Source: Aptenodytes patagonicus
Taxonomy: Eukaryota > Chordata > Aves > Sphenisciformes > Spheniscidae
Reading direction: 5' to 3'
Assembly (NCBI RefSeq): GCF_965638725.1
Contig: NC_134951.1
Coordinates: 71,571,568-71,635,567 of the forward strand
DNA length: 64,000 nucleotides
Shown here: one piece after another, positions 1 to 12,700 of the stretch
How the letters are laid out: every line of letters starts with the position of its first letter
How positions within the stretch are numbered: position 1 is the first letter of the stretch
Program-made: the position numbers and the translations under genes
Notes under the pieces: model-generated
What the model was told of the DNA's origin: nothing
The model's database searches: none
The model's input: the letters and a program-made list of their open reading frames with translations, nothing else

Positions 1-3000
1 CTCAGGGGGTACTGAATCAGGAACTGTTTGGAAGTGACACGTTCCTCCCTTGCTAAATGCCTTAGGACAGACAGTGGTTGCCATCAGAGCTTTTCTGGAG
101 CTTCTTCAAATGAAAAGTAGCAAATTTGTGTAATACTAACCAGCAAATTCTAGTCTCCTATTGACTACTGTCTGTGCATTTGATGATCTCTAAAGGTCTA
201 AATGCTGCTTTCAGATTATTCCTTCACATGAGAAAGAAGGACTATATTCTCCCTCCGGCCTTTTACAAGGCTTATCTATTTGCAGTCTCCAAGCTCATCC
301 TCTTGTTTTCTTATTACTCTTCCATTCCTGTGACTCCCATTTCTCCTCAAATTAATGTCAATGCAAAACTTACTTTCTCTTCTAACGCTCTGTCTCAGGG
401 GAGCATTTGTGATACCAGACATTATGGATGCTCTGTGAAATCAGTTTCAGAGTAATGATACACTATATATGCTTAGAAATCCACTTATGCTTCCAAATGT
501 CTCCTTGCATATTATTAAGGTTAGTGAACCAAAAAGATGAGTAGTTCTGTCACCATAAGGAGACCAAAGAAGATCCGTACAGACCAGTCCTAGCTAGCAT
601 GGGAAAAAGTCATGGAAGGCTTGTCATCTATTATTTATACTTACCCAATATGCACATGGTATTTTAGTATCCAGTAACAAGACATGGATCATTGCCCCTT
701 GATCCTGTAGGACCTGGAATATGAGAGAAATTCACGCTGCACTGAAGTAATTGCAGTATTGCAAACCCCTAATACTGACACAGTTTGTAAGAAGCAAAGC
801 AAGATTTATTTTCATGCTGTGCACTCTATAACATGTTGCAATAAGTAGTCTCAGGAATAAGCTCCACTCTCTGGTACCACACCTGAATATCTGTATTCAG
901 ACTCTCAGAATATTGTCCTAAATTAGGTCAAAACACAGTACAAGAATAACAGGACATTATGACAGGGCGAAGTAATGGTGGAAGGAAAAAAATCAATAAA
1001 TACAAAGAAAGGCTGAAAATTGCTTTGAGGTGAGGAGAATTATTCCCACAGAAAGACTATTTGCATTGATTTAATTTCTGACATGCTTTGTTTTCAAGAC
1101 TTGTAATGTTCTGTACTATTACTGTTCATTCTGAAGCATTGTCAGAAGGCCTGAGCAAAGCCATGAATTAGCAAGAACGGGAAAGAAAAACTTCACTGTC
1201 TCCATGCCATCTGTGAAGAGCAGGAATCACCTACAGGCATTAAAACATGAGCTGGATAAACAGGGTAGGCAGGACACTGGAGTAGAACAGAGTTCAGAGA
1301 GCAGCAACTGAGGTGAGAATGGGGGACTCAGGGACGCAGGAAAATCATAGACACAGTGCTTTAATAATCGTTGACCTTGCACTAAACAGCATGAGAAAAA
1401 GCCAGTGCTCCAGAGATTTAACACAGGGCAAAACCAACAGGACCAACATTAAACAGATTTCTCTCTCATGCACATGTTATTTTCCTATCCATTTCTCCCT
1501 AGCCATATTAGCTCTGTCCCTTCTCGAGTATCGTAAGTCTACTCTCCCCTTCCCCCAGACAGTTCTCTCTCTCTCTTCCCCCCTTCCCCCTGAAACTCCA
1601 AGGCCTCTCTGAAACCTGCAGGGTAACATTTATATCCAAACCAACACTTTCTTTAATATGAGAGAACTGCTTACCAATGAAAATTCATAATTTTTGAGAA
1701 GACATTTAAAAAAAAAAAATTCAAACCCTAAAATTACAACACTATATTTAAACTGAGAAAATCCATGGAATAGCTGGCTTTCATTTGGTGCTTATGTGAA
1801 TGCACAAATGAATATCAAAAAGCTTTTCCCTGTACCATTTGCTTTATCGCAAAGCAGCCATTGGGAAACTTAGCAAAGATTTCAGTGAATTTGCATTAAG
1901 ACCAATGTTAGTTACACTGTCATTTTGCATAGCACAAGGCAGTTTCAGAATTTGTTTATTTTCAGAGCAAAGTACTCCTTGCTCATGAACACTTTCAAAA
2001 TGAAACCCATATTTTTACAAAAAGGGAGTCTCAGGGATTGACCTCCCTCTGTCATTCACTTTCACATGTTCTGCCTCCTTTCTCACATCTTTCAAGACAC
2101 GTGTGAAGGCACTGTGGTTTGTAAGGGTGATGCATCTGGTGCCTCCAGTCACAGAACAGGAAAGAAAGTGGTGCACTGCTGCTGGAGAGCATGAGCTTGC
2201 ACAGTACCACAATCTCTCTCCTTTTCTGTTACCCCACACATTGGGTAACAATGATCCTCGGTGGATCAAAGGATCAACATTCAGAGGAAGTGCGAGTGCT
2301 GTACGGTGCTCCATAAATGCATGTGATGTGGTGGTATACTGAAGATGTGAGTTTTAGGAATTGGAACGTCCTCTCTTCTCAGATCAAAATACCGGTGCGC
2401 ACACACTGCTGATTCCACTTCCCACCTCAGCTGACCCAGTGCCCCTTTCATGATTCATCTTTCTCCTTCCACAGGTGATGCAGAAACTTCTCTCACCCAG
2501 GCCTCCTTCCTCGCTAAGTTACCTGGACCCCTGTGTCCCCTTCAGAAAAATCCTGCCTACCCTCCTGATGAAATACCTCTGTAGGATATACAGTATACAC
2601 ACACGCACACGAAGTCTGTGGGAAGGCATGAGGTAACCTCCTGTTAGACCGCACTCTCAGTAGGTATAACTTTGGCAGGTCCCTATCCCCGTGGCAACCA
2701 CTAGCAAATGCGTAAACGACTCATTAGGGCAGTATTTAACACAGTGTTGCCTTCACACTGAATGCATTCACTAGAAATAAAGAGGAGTGAGCAAATCACT
2801 ACTGCTTTGCAAAAGGAGTGCACAGCCTCCAGTTTTGAGAATTTCTGCCTCAGGGAAGCAGGCTGTGTGAATGGTATTTAAATGTTACTGGGGAAGGGAG
2901 GGGAAGGTCACTAGAACAAACAGGTGGGAGTGAATTTCTCTCTCTAACACACCATGGTCACCAAGGCTGGCAGTGTGTCAACTGCCTAATCTGGAAGGAT

Positions 3001-5700
3001 AACCGCCATTCTGTTGCTGCTGCAGAGAGCTTGGGTCATCTGATTCAGGCAAAATCAGCCAACCTAGTGTAACCCATTGAAATATGCAGTGTGAGTTTTC
3101 CTGGCTCATTTTATTTGAAGCAGCTGAGGCAGAGCTCACACAAATGGCTCCCCAGCAGAGTCGCAGGAAAGGGGCAGCAACAGGCAATTGGTAGGTAGTG
3201 ATGGCTTAAATCAGAGCTGTATGCAACATGAACATCTGTGGTTTGCTCATTTGTCAGTACAGTCGGTGTTTGTCAACGTGGTCAATGAGGTCATTTGTCA
3301 AAGCAAAACTCTGCTGAGTTCCCAGATGCCTTGTTCTTTCATGTGAACTTCCCTAACATAAGTGCGGGAATAAAAATAATGTTCTTGTCATTACAAGAAT
3401 AAATTCATTAAAGGTTAGAGCAAAATCCAAAACAATTACAAGGAAGCATTTCCCTCTCCACAGACAGCATCTCTCTGTTATTTTTGCCAGCAATTTGGAA
3501 AACTAATTAAAATAATGGATTATTGTACTCAATGTTTTAAAATAATCAGTAATTCTAACACGCTACGCATTTGCTCTTTCCTATAAACACTATTTTTAAA
3601 AGCCTTCCTAAATTGACACTTTTCAATAAAAATAATTTTGTTGCACTTTTAAATTATTTCTAATCCAATAAATAATAAAGCTCAGCTTGCTGATATTTGC
3701 ATGAGTGTGAGAAAGCACAGGTCATTGGGCCTGGGTAGCTGAGGAGGTTCAATAGCCCAGAGTATCTTTTTCCATTAGTTTGATCAAATTAGACTTAGAT
3801 GGCAGTGACTAGGAAGTGTTAGCATTGCGGAGTGACTTGACTTCTCCAGGAGAAATGTTAGACTCTGATCCTATGATATTGATGTACAAATGCAGGTTCA
3901 TCGACCGATACAGAATCCCATTAACTTAAATGGGGCTTTACGCAGGCATCTGCCCTACTCGCAAGAATCAAGAACTTTATGATTGGAACCTAGTTCCTGA
4001 ACAACAGGAGTTTGCATCTCATAACCTCCTTCCTCCTCTAGGCCCCATTCCCATGTTGTCACAGTGCCGACGGTTTCAGGAAATTTAGGAAAAATAAAGA
4101 TGCAAAAATTCACTTTTAATCCCTAGACTGACTCTTCACTACTGTGAGTGAAGTATGCTTATTGGTAAAACCAGAAATGTTTATGATGAGACTGTTCTGT
4201 GGTTAAATGCTGGGACTAGATCCCCAGGAAGGCAAGATTTTCATAAAGCTTTTTAGATACCAAATATGTAATGTTTTAAAGCGGTTGACCTTCCAAAAGG
4301 GTCGAGCACCTTTCAGATGTCTCCAGGTGAGCTTTCCAAAACAGAAGCCCACTAGCCTAACAGTCAGGCTTGAATACCTTGCCTCAGGGTGTTTTTCACA
4401 AACAATACGTACACGTACACTCTGCTCATAACATCTGTCTCCTCCACTTGCCTGAGAACTAAAACTCAAACAAGGGAAAGAGATCCTCAGTCGAGCTATA
4501 AATTATGAATAGTTCTTCAGTGAATTGAACTTTGAAGCTTAAATAACAGAGCAGTGAAAGTCTGGGAAACTGAAAGATGTACAGTTTTAATTTAGTGCTA
4601 CCCCAAAAACTCAGTTAAAACATTTAAACATCTTTCTTTACTTTAACTAGAATCTTCAATGGACCAAAAGTGCCTCTGGGGAATCAGCAAAGCGTTCTGC
4701 AAGATCTGAAGAAGATTTGGGGGGAGGAGGCCATGGGGGGGGGGAACTATCTGCACTTCAAAGGATTTCCTTCAATATCACTATTTCAAAAGATTTACAA
4801 AATGTTTATTATTTATACATTTAGTTATTTAAACAAATGTAATGTATTACTCAGATGAGAACAAAAAGAGTTCGAAAACTTAATTTTTATGCTGTAAAAA
4901 AATTAAAGCCTGTTGGACTGACATTTCCTTTGACGTTCCTTTCTCTTTTTAAAGAGATTTTTTTCAAACCAAAGACCAAAATAATGTCAAGTTCTCACCT
5001 CTCTGTTGAGGTTCAAAGGATTTTTCCCCCTTCATTTTAGTATTATTTTGTATGGTAAGTATCTTATCAAATGAAGGCTGTGTTTGCTTGAATTTCAATG
5101 AAAAATAAGATAGAAGTAAGAAGCCAGAAGGAAGCGATCCACACCGAGAGCGCTACTTTCTACACTTTTGATATAGCCACTCTAAAAAGTCTGCAAAAAG
5201 AACAGAAACAGCAATTGAAAAAATGCAAAAACCCCATACTGATATGACTTTGTGGTTTCGTTATGTCACATCATTTAAAACAAGCTTCAGAAAATAGGAA
5301 AATACTTTCTAAAGCCAGGGTATCTAGAAGTGTTCAGTGGCCATGGCTGTTACCTGTGGGCAGAAGGACGGCACAAAAATGCTGGGAAATTTTTTTTTTT
5401 TGTTAAGTTTCTGTGTGATATAAAAATTCAGGAAGTCCTTTAGGCATATGATGAACTTCAAAAACATGCTTAAGTTCCGCTTACAGTTATATCACTTTAG
5501 TATGGGCTTGATGCTGTTCTGACCCAGCTCCTAAGCCTGCAACAACCTATCATAATGTTATTTTTCTAATCTTCATAATTTCCAGGCCCCATTCTGCACC
5601 TCCAAATAATTTCTGTTTCTTTGAAAACATAGATTTACTATGGGAGAAGTTTCATTCAAATTAAACAGGCTAACCTTTCAAAAAACCTGATCTGCCAGGT
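1..5700. other. Intergenic sequence downstream of ARID1B (far part)
   Basis: AT-rich sequence without a convincing gene on either strand; the open frames are all below about 100 codons and lack family resemblance. A relic around 3905-3960 (cccattaacttaaatggggc) resembles an old palindromic repeat, and there is a short G-rich run at about 4718-4745 and a T-run at about 5390-5401. Confidence 0.7.
3905..3960. repeat. Degenerate palindromic interspersed repeat
   Basis: cccattaacttaaatggggc is an imperfect palindrome similar to cccattgacttcaatgggg. It is a likely second copy of the repeat type seen near 25.4 kb. Confidence 0.4.
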
Positions 5701-5739
5701 GAGACAGATTTAATAAAAAGTGTTAGTAAGCATCTCTCC

Positions 5740-6240
5740 TGTGTCCTCTGGGCCTTTGTGGAGCAGGTCCTTTCAGGAGAGGAGCAGTGCAGGAAAAGCA
5801 GGTACACCTTTGCTCTCAGTCCACCAGTTTTCCACGGCCTCCTGTGCAGCCAGAGGTTCTGCCCGGTGCCCCTAGGTCCTTTGGGAGCATTCCTTTCTGT
5901 TAATGGACGCCTGGCTGCACCCAGTCTCACTGCTGTGCTGGGACCTTCCTGCTGGCCATGAGCGCATTCCCCCAGCCGATCCTGCCCGGCCCACCGCAGG
6001 ACTGTGCTGGTTTGCCCCAAAGTGCTTCACCTGCTGCAGGTGCCCAGGCCATGGCGAGCAGCCAGCCACCTGCCCTGCGTTACAGCCTCGGCACAGCATG
6101 TGAGCAAACCAGCAGGCAGCTGTCTTCCAGCAGCTTCCAGGCCAGCGTGGGAGATGGGTGTACAGAAGTTTCTATGCAACCTTTGACTGTGAAGGTGAGT
6201 TCCTACCGCCTACCTAAAAGGCAGTGGCAAATCAGAAGCT
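5740..6240. other. GC-rich unidentified block with a strong splice donor
   Basis: This stretch is clearly richer in GC than its surroundings. It has open plus-strand frames of up to 100 codons (5958-6260) and a good 5' splice site, GTGAAG|gtgagt, ending at 6194. I do not recognise any protein in it. It could be a non-coding RNA exon or a decayed repeat. Confidence 0.3.
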
Positions 6241-7377
6241 TTGTAATGGCTGCATTTTAGCTTAACTTCAGTAAAATTAGAGGCTATTGATGGATTTTAT
6301 GGCCATACGAATGTTGCTGGCTAGACTAAAATATATGGCAGGCCAGAACTGAGTTAATGTGCCAGTAAGACAAAGAGCCTTTGCCAGCAGGGAACTGTAA
6401 AGCTCTGAATTCCCCAAGGCTGTAACTAGGTGAAGCAAAGGTATGGCTGGTTACCTACTGCTATGCTAACATGACTTGTACAATTCATACAGCTGATGAG
6501 AAACTCCTAGAAAAATGGAGATGCCTTAGCAATGGTGTGCTTAGTTCTATTCAGAGTATTGTAATGTTCATTTGCCTTTTCTTTGCTTGAAGTAGCATTT
6601 ATCATTGTTTAGGGAGTACTAATGGCGGGGGTTTTAGTAAGCTTCTCCAGCATGCTGTCCTTTATCTCCTTCTGTTATTCCTGTCCCTGCTGAGAGCTAG
6701 TCAACACACTTTTTTCTGGATGAAAGTTTGTGTTTTCTCAATCGGGGACTGAACTCTCACTGCAACTGAGAAGTTTTGCAAAAAGTTACTGCTTTCAAAT
6801 GTATTTTTATTAGGGGAAAAATTCAGAACAAACCAGTTGAATTTACTGTTTTGATCATGTTTAATACCTTTGAAAGCTTTAGTTTTGACAAAATGATGTC
6901 GGTTATTATTCTGATTAATTTCCCATCTTTTTGGATTATAGCAAATATCAGTTAGTATCGTGTTATAGACAAGTTAGCTGTTACTATTCAGCACTGAAGC
7001 AATGCACTTTCGCTTATCAGTGTTTTGGAATTACAAACTACCTTGCAACCTGTGTCTTAACAAAACAACTGCCTACCTTTATACAAGGCTTGCTTCAAAA
7101 TTTGAAAATACTCTCTGGAATATGGGAAATAAAGTTAGAAACATAGAAATCTCACTTCAAGTTATGAAAATCTCAGTTGTTGAAATTTCTGTACTGAAAA
7201 GTCGGTGTAGTTGTTTCTGCTTACTGTTGCTCTGCATTAGTTTGCTTGATTCAGCCTTCTCTTACTTTGTGATGAATTAATGAAATACAGAAGTTCTCTT
7301 AATGTGAAGGATGCGTTATCCGATTCACAGTCCAAAGAACCCACAACTTCAATGGTGATGCCATTTGCAAGGGTGGT

Positions 7378-7400
7378 TTAAGTTAACACATTTAACTTAA
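7378..7400. repeat. Perfect inverted repeat (9-bp arms, 5-nt loop)
   Basis: The arms ttaagttaa and ttaacttaa flank the loop cacat. It is AT-rich and intergenic, with no associated gene seen. Confidence 0.75.
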
Positions 7401-8735
7401 CAATGGAAGTAGCATTGTAAGAGCAAACACAGCCATAGTTATTAGCAGCTGCCAAGCCACAGACCAGCTTGTGCCCCATAGTCCTTTAAACTCCTGTCAA
7501 TCATCCTCCAGGTTAGAGAAAGGAAGAGTTAAGGAGAGGCCCAGAGTACTGCAAACCTTTTAATGCCTCACAAAGAGCATTTTAAGGCAGGTCAGTCCAT
7601 ACAGACCTTGTGGCTGAAAGGGAACATCTAAGCAGAACTTCGATGTGAGGTGTGAAGACTGATCCATACCAGCCCGTGATCTCTCAAATTAAGTTGTTGT
7701 AGAAGAAGTTCGGAGAGAAAGCAGTCAGTCTGCTTTTTCATCTAGTTTTAGATCTAAGAGTCTTACAGTGACTTTTGTTATTTTAGCCAGTTTTTATCTA
7801 TTTACTTAGAAAGTTTCTATCATTTTATCTGTTGTATGTTGCTGTGACTATGTTGTTTTCTTTCTAGTAAAAAAAAAATCAAGATGTGCTTGATATCTTA
7901 ATCTGTGGCCACCAGATGCCTTGAACCATAGAAATATCAAAATACTGCAATGCTTTCTTTGTTACTATACAGTTAAAGGGGGAACGGGTCATTATTTATT
8001 TTATTATTTTCAAAACAGCACTGAAATTGCAAAAAGATTCTTCAAAAAATGTGAAGATATAGTAATATTGTGCATTTTTAACTTTGACTTATCTACAGCT
8101 GATAATGCTGATACTAACTTTACTAAATACCATTGCCTGCAAACTAATTAGAAAATTAAAATTTATGCTTAGGTGATTGCTCTGCTTGCATTCTTCATAA
8201 TTTACTATAGCAAAATCATTGTTTGATCTTGAGTGTTGCAGAATAAACGTTATCAGTTACTTTTTCTTTATCAGCCAAAGAATTTTGGAACAGAAGATAT
8301 TTTTTCAACTTTTGATTCCATGAAAATGAAGGGGTGTGTCTATAATATATCACCATGCCACCAAAAGGGTCTTAAAATAGTATATATTACCAGATACTTA
8401 TAAACATGAGGTGAGGATTGCAATTTTTAATAATTTAAGGATGATAAAGTGGTTCTTTCAGTGAATGACTGCTACTCATATTTCTTTCATTATGAGCGAA
8501 AAGAATTTTTTTAAATTAGGACAAGCTGATCTCGTATGTGCTTAAGTTTGATATAGTATGTTGATTGCTGGGTTACCAAAGACTGATGACAAAAGCTTTG
8601 GTCATAAATAGCGCCCTCATATAAATCCTAGTGAAAGGGAAAAAAATTAATTCGAATATATGCATAGCTTTTTATACGTACCTGTCCATTTTGAGTGCAC
8701 CAAACAAAAATTACTTTAACTTGATTCTGTTCTCA

Positions 8736-8750
8736 GGGGGGGGGGGGGGG
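8736..8750 (+). repeat. Run of 15 G
   Basis: A pure G homopolymer, flanked by ctca and aataaag. Length is prone to sequencing or assembly error. Confidence 0.9.
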
Positions 8751-8849
8751 AATAAAGTGAGATTGACTTTTCAGGAAATCACCAATGGTATTCGACTGAT
8801 GACATTTGATTAAAAAGGTGGATAAGGGTTGCATACTTGTGGATTAGGA

Positions 8850-9145
8850 AGCTCGGTGGCGCGTTGTGGGTGCTGGCGGAGCCCTGCAGCAGCACGCTGC
8901 CCACCTCCGGAGCCCAGCGCGACCCAGCCAGTATGGAGGAGCCCCGCAGCTCATGATGGCGGCTCCTGCCTCACCCGCGGCAGCAAAGGCAGTGCTCTCC
9001 CTATGTAAACAGACTTGGACAGATTGCAGAAACCTGCTAAATATTGATTCTGCTAAGGCTTCAAATTGAAGTTAATTTAAATAGTACATGTAAAGAGTTT
9101 TATGAATTGATTTCAAATGACAAAGAAGTATTGAAAAAGCATTAA
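8850..9145 (+). pseudogene. Unidentified broken coding unit, possibly a retrocopy or orphan first exon
   Basis: A GC-rich leader runs into an ATG at 8953 with a plausible start of a protein (MAAPASPAAAKAVLSLCKQT, then WTDCRNLLNIDSAKASN), stopped by TGA at 9067. Stepping the frame by one base just before that stop gives a second readable stretch (EVNLNSTCKEFYELISNDKE, then VLKKH) ending at TAA about 9145. A GC-rich 5' end with AT-rich coding sequence directly after it looks like an mRNA copy, and AATAAA follows at about 9166. No poly(A) tail or target-site duplication is evident. I do not recognise the parent gene. A real first exon with chance readability downstream is the main alternative. 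Confidence 0.35.
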
Positions 9146-9199
9146 ACCTAAGTACCATTTTAAACAATAAATTTAAGCTTACGATAATTGAATTATGTG

Positions 9200-9720
9200 T
9201 TTGAATGCAGCTGAAAGGGTAGGCTGGGGGGGAAATGCACCCTGTGCTGCGGGAAACAGGGGCTCCCTAAAAAGCGTCCTTAAAGTAAAACGCTGTCCTG
9301 TGTGCGGAGGGGCTGCGTGTGGGATGACGGCTCGGCCACCCCAGGTTCCCCCACACGAACCCGCCGAGCCCGCCGCCGAGGGCACGAGAACGTTCTCGAA
9401 GGCGGGCTCCAACGGCCGCCGCGCGCGGCGGGGCGGCACGAGGGCAGCCCCTCCTGGGGGCCGCCCCGGCAGCCGCGGGGAGGGGGCGGGAAGGGGCCGG
9501 TCAGTCAGGGCGGCGGGCGAGCCGCCTGGGCTGCCTCCTTGCCGAGCCGCGGCCCTCGCGGCGGGTCGGGTTGCGTGTGTGAGCGGGGAAACTAGCGGCA
9601 CTCGAAGAGGCAGGCGTGGCGCGGGAGGAGGGTGGAAAGCAGGGCTGAAAGGAGCTCTTGGGACAGTCCCGCAGAGAATGAGGTCCCGCCTGTCGGACCG
9701 GGAGGAGCTATGGGTGTTTC
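9200..9720. promoter_or_regulatory. CpG island, orphan promoter candidate
   Basis: This is the densest CpG cluster in the window, with runs such as gcgcgcggcggggcgg, an Sp1-type gggggcggg at 9482-9490, and a perfect GAAcgTTCtcGAA at 9388-9400. Unmethylated islands like this usually mark promoters. No first exon of a known gene is recognised next to it; both strands have long open frames, but these are expected from GC richness. It lies about 7 kb past the ARID1B 3' UTR. Confidence 0.7.
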
Positions 9721-12700
9721 TTTCTACGTGTCCTTGTCATCTCTCGCCTCACTGACTACTCAATAATTAAAATTTGAAAGTTGGGAACAACCCTCCCTCC
9801 AAACCCCACGACCGCTTTCAGTCCAAAGGCAAAGAGTGCTGCTGATGGAGAGGAAATGTCAAATTCATACAAATTAGGGGATTATTTGCTTCCTTCTGTG
9901 CCTGCTCAGTGATGGCACTGCTGCCCAAACCGGCATGCGTGGCCTTCAGGTCCTTCAACACCAGATCACCTGCTGGCTGGCCCCCTGCCCAAGATAGAAG
10001 GGAAATGAGAAGCTTTTCTTCTGTTCTTGTAGTAGAATGTATAGTTTCAAAAATAGCAGGTCCAGACATTAAAAACCAAGCAAACAGAGTGCAGATCAGG
10101 CTGTCTGTTAGAGGAATTTAATAGGAGTTGTGCAGTCTCCTTAGATAATTATTTATCAATGTATTTTGTAGTGCCCTTTCAGCATGAGTTTATCACGCTA
10201 GCACCACATCCTCTGCCTGTACCCGGGGCAAGAAGCTGTGCTGTACTTTGCACTGTCAGCCTGAAGGTCCAATGCATGTCAGCTCTCTCTTTTACACTAG
10301 ATTTTGGGATGCTCTGGGAGGTAAATCAACCCGCTCCTGGAGAGTTTGCAGCCATACGTAAGGAACAAAATATATCTCAGCTGATGGCCACTAGTCAATG
10401 TTTTGGTTCTGTGAGTTGCCTTTCCTAGGCAAGGTATGCATGTTGTGGAAGGTTGGCATATGCTAGGCTGATAAATATGCGTGAGCCGCCTGAGATACAG
10501 AATGAGCTGTGGCTGAGCTGACATTATGGAGGCCATAATGTTATTTTCACAAGGTACACTGGTCATGCTTCTAAGTGCTTTTAAATGGGCAGTTTTATTG
10601 ATGTTTAAAGAAAACTCCCTTTACTCAAAAGACCCTATATAATAGAAAAGCTGAAAAAGTTATGGTTGCTGACTGGAAGGGTTTGTTATTTATGCTAACC
10701 ATAAGTAACATGCCCATCTTTTGAAGAGGTGTAGAAATGTCAAATGTATAACTCAAAGCCTTTTTCTCTTCTTTACGTCCCCTTGACGGATCTCAACCAC
10801 CTCCACACTGTTAAGGCTGGGAGCCCATTGTAGTCGCTTTTCCCTGTAGGATAAGAACCTTCAGGAGATGCTGCTGTCTCAAGAATTGGTGATGCAATCC
10901 AGCACAATGAAGAAATCCCTCTGTATACTAGAAGGTATCAATAATAGACAAAACCCAGGCTATTCAGTTATTTAAAAAATCAGGACTCTGTATTTGGTAC
11001 TAATGTATAGGGGAAAGGAAGGAAGCAACATGAGAGGCTTAGGGACTAAATATTAGGAAAGAAAAAAAGAACAAAAGAGAACAACAACTTCTCCTGCACT
11101 ACTCTGTTATGAGATATGCCAGTGAAACATGCATGACTACATAAAATGGATGGAAATACAGGGAAATACACTTTTTTTGGGTGGGTACAGGATATTGATG
11201 ACAAATAACTTGTTTTTACAAGTCTGTCTTCCCTAACTGCATATAAAATAAATAGTGCTAGTTCTGCTGATGAAGCCTTGTGCTTAAATCTCAACATTTC
11301 ACAGTCACTGTGTTTCATTCTGTACAGAGCTTCATCTTTCATATTAAAAAAACCATCTTCTATAAGGAGTCCATTGTAAGCTTTAGTGGTGGTGATACAG
11401 CCAGCGGAACACTGTTTCTTCTCAAATTCTCGTAGAGAAAAAGAGATTTAATAGTTGACTTTGCAGTTTTTTGTTGTAATTTGACAGTAAAACATGTACT
11501 AGATTTAGTTATTTTTCTTTGTTCTTCTCAGTTGCAGATATATATGTAGAACTGAAAAGCAAATTGCTACATGTAAAGTAGAACTGCATCATGGAGTACT
11601 ATAAGCTTTTTCTAGCATGTGTCTAACAGTTTTTCATGTTAGGTAATCATATATCTTTCTCCTGGCATGATATATAAACTTGCCTTTTTAAAATACTCCA
11701 TAGTGGAGTAAAAGTCAGAATGTTTGTCCTTCAGGAGTCTCTTTGCAGACCTGGATAAACATTGCAGAGATGCCCGAGTCATTAGGGATTTGCTCTGCTA
11801 GCTAGGCAATTCCACCCCATCACCCTTTCAATGTAAATAACTATCCTTAATTAATGGAAATGCAATATATACTAAGTAATGACAGACCAAGTAAATTAAC
11901 AAATGCAGGGTAAGATGATGTAGCTCTGTTGAAGGCATCGGATGAGGGTCTTGCTCCTTCATCTCATTAGTTTAGGCCAGTTAAAAACAATGTGAAGTAT
12001 AAACCTACAGTTTCTTACACTGTACAACAGCATTGAATCGAAATACATTTTAGACTTTTGTTAGAATAAGTAATTGGAAGCACAAATCAAGTAATTTAGG
12101 CATGTGAATAGCTGGATTTGGTATGCAGTCCAGAACAGCTGTCTCCTGTACCCATGGCTACTGACAGTCACAGAAAGGAAGGCCAGACTTTGAAAACCCA
12201 TTTCTGACAGTGCACAAATAAACAATTGGGGGTGAAATTAACAAGGAAGACAATATTAATCCTTCCCCATTCCTGCTGTCTTGGGGATTTGAAAGGCAAA
12301 TGTAATTAAGTCAAAATTGAATTTACCAGTCTGCACGTGGAGGCTGATCTTTTCCTTTGCCTTCCCTTCCCTTGTTTCCCCTACCTCTTAAAATCTCTTT
12401 TTTACTTTCTTTTTTCACCACCAATGAAATGCCAAATTCCCCTAGCTTGGTTTAATTATTCATTTCTTTGGAAAGACCCAAATGTAAAAATAGAGCAATG
12501 CAGCAGGGACATAGGACGCTTTTCTTTCAGCTCTGTCTTCGTGTTCTGCCTCCCTTTCTCCAAATGGCCATGTCTTTTCTCCCTTTCCTCCCTCAGTGCT
12601 TTTCCCTCTCAATAATCCTTAAAAAAATCTTTGTGAGGGACAGAGGGAAAGGAATTGGGCATGGGAAGTGTAAGATTTCATAATGAGAAAACAGAAGGGG

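Larger units (their letters stand above)
6241..8820. other. Intergenic, no gene seen
   Basis: AT-rich sequence. It includes a 9-bp perfect inverted repeat at 7378-7400 and a 15-G run at 8736-8750. Frames of up to about 92 codons look random. Confidence 0.7.

Noticed and set aside
9195..9755. 186-codon plus-strand and 140-codon minus-strand frames in the CpG island
   Set aside because: Stop codons are rare in GC-rich DNA. Both frames encode only Arg/Gly/Ala/Pro-rich sequence with no domain.
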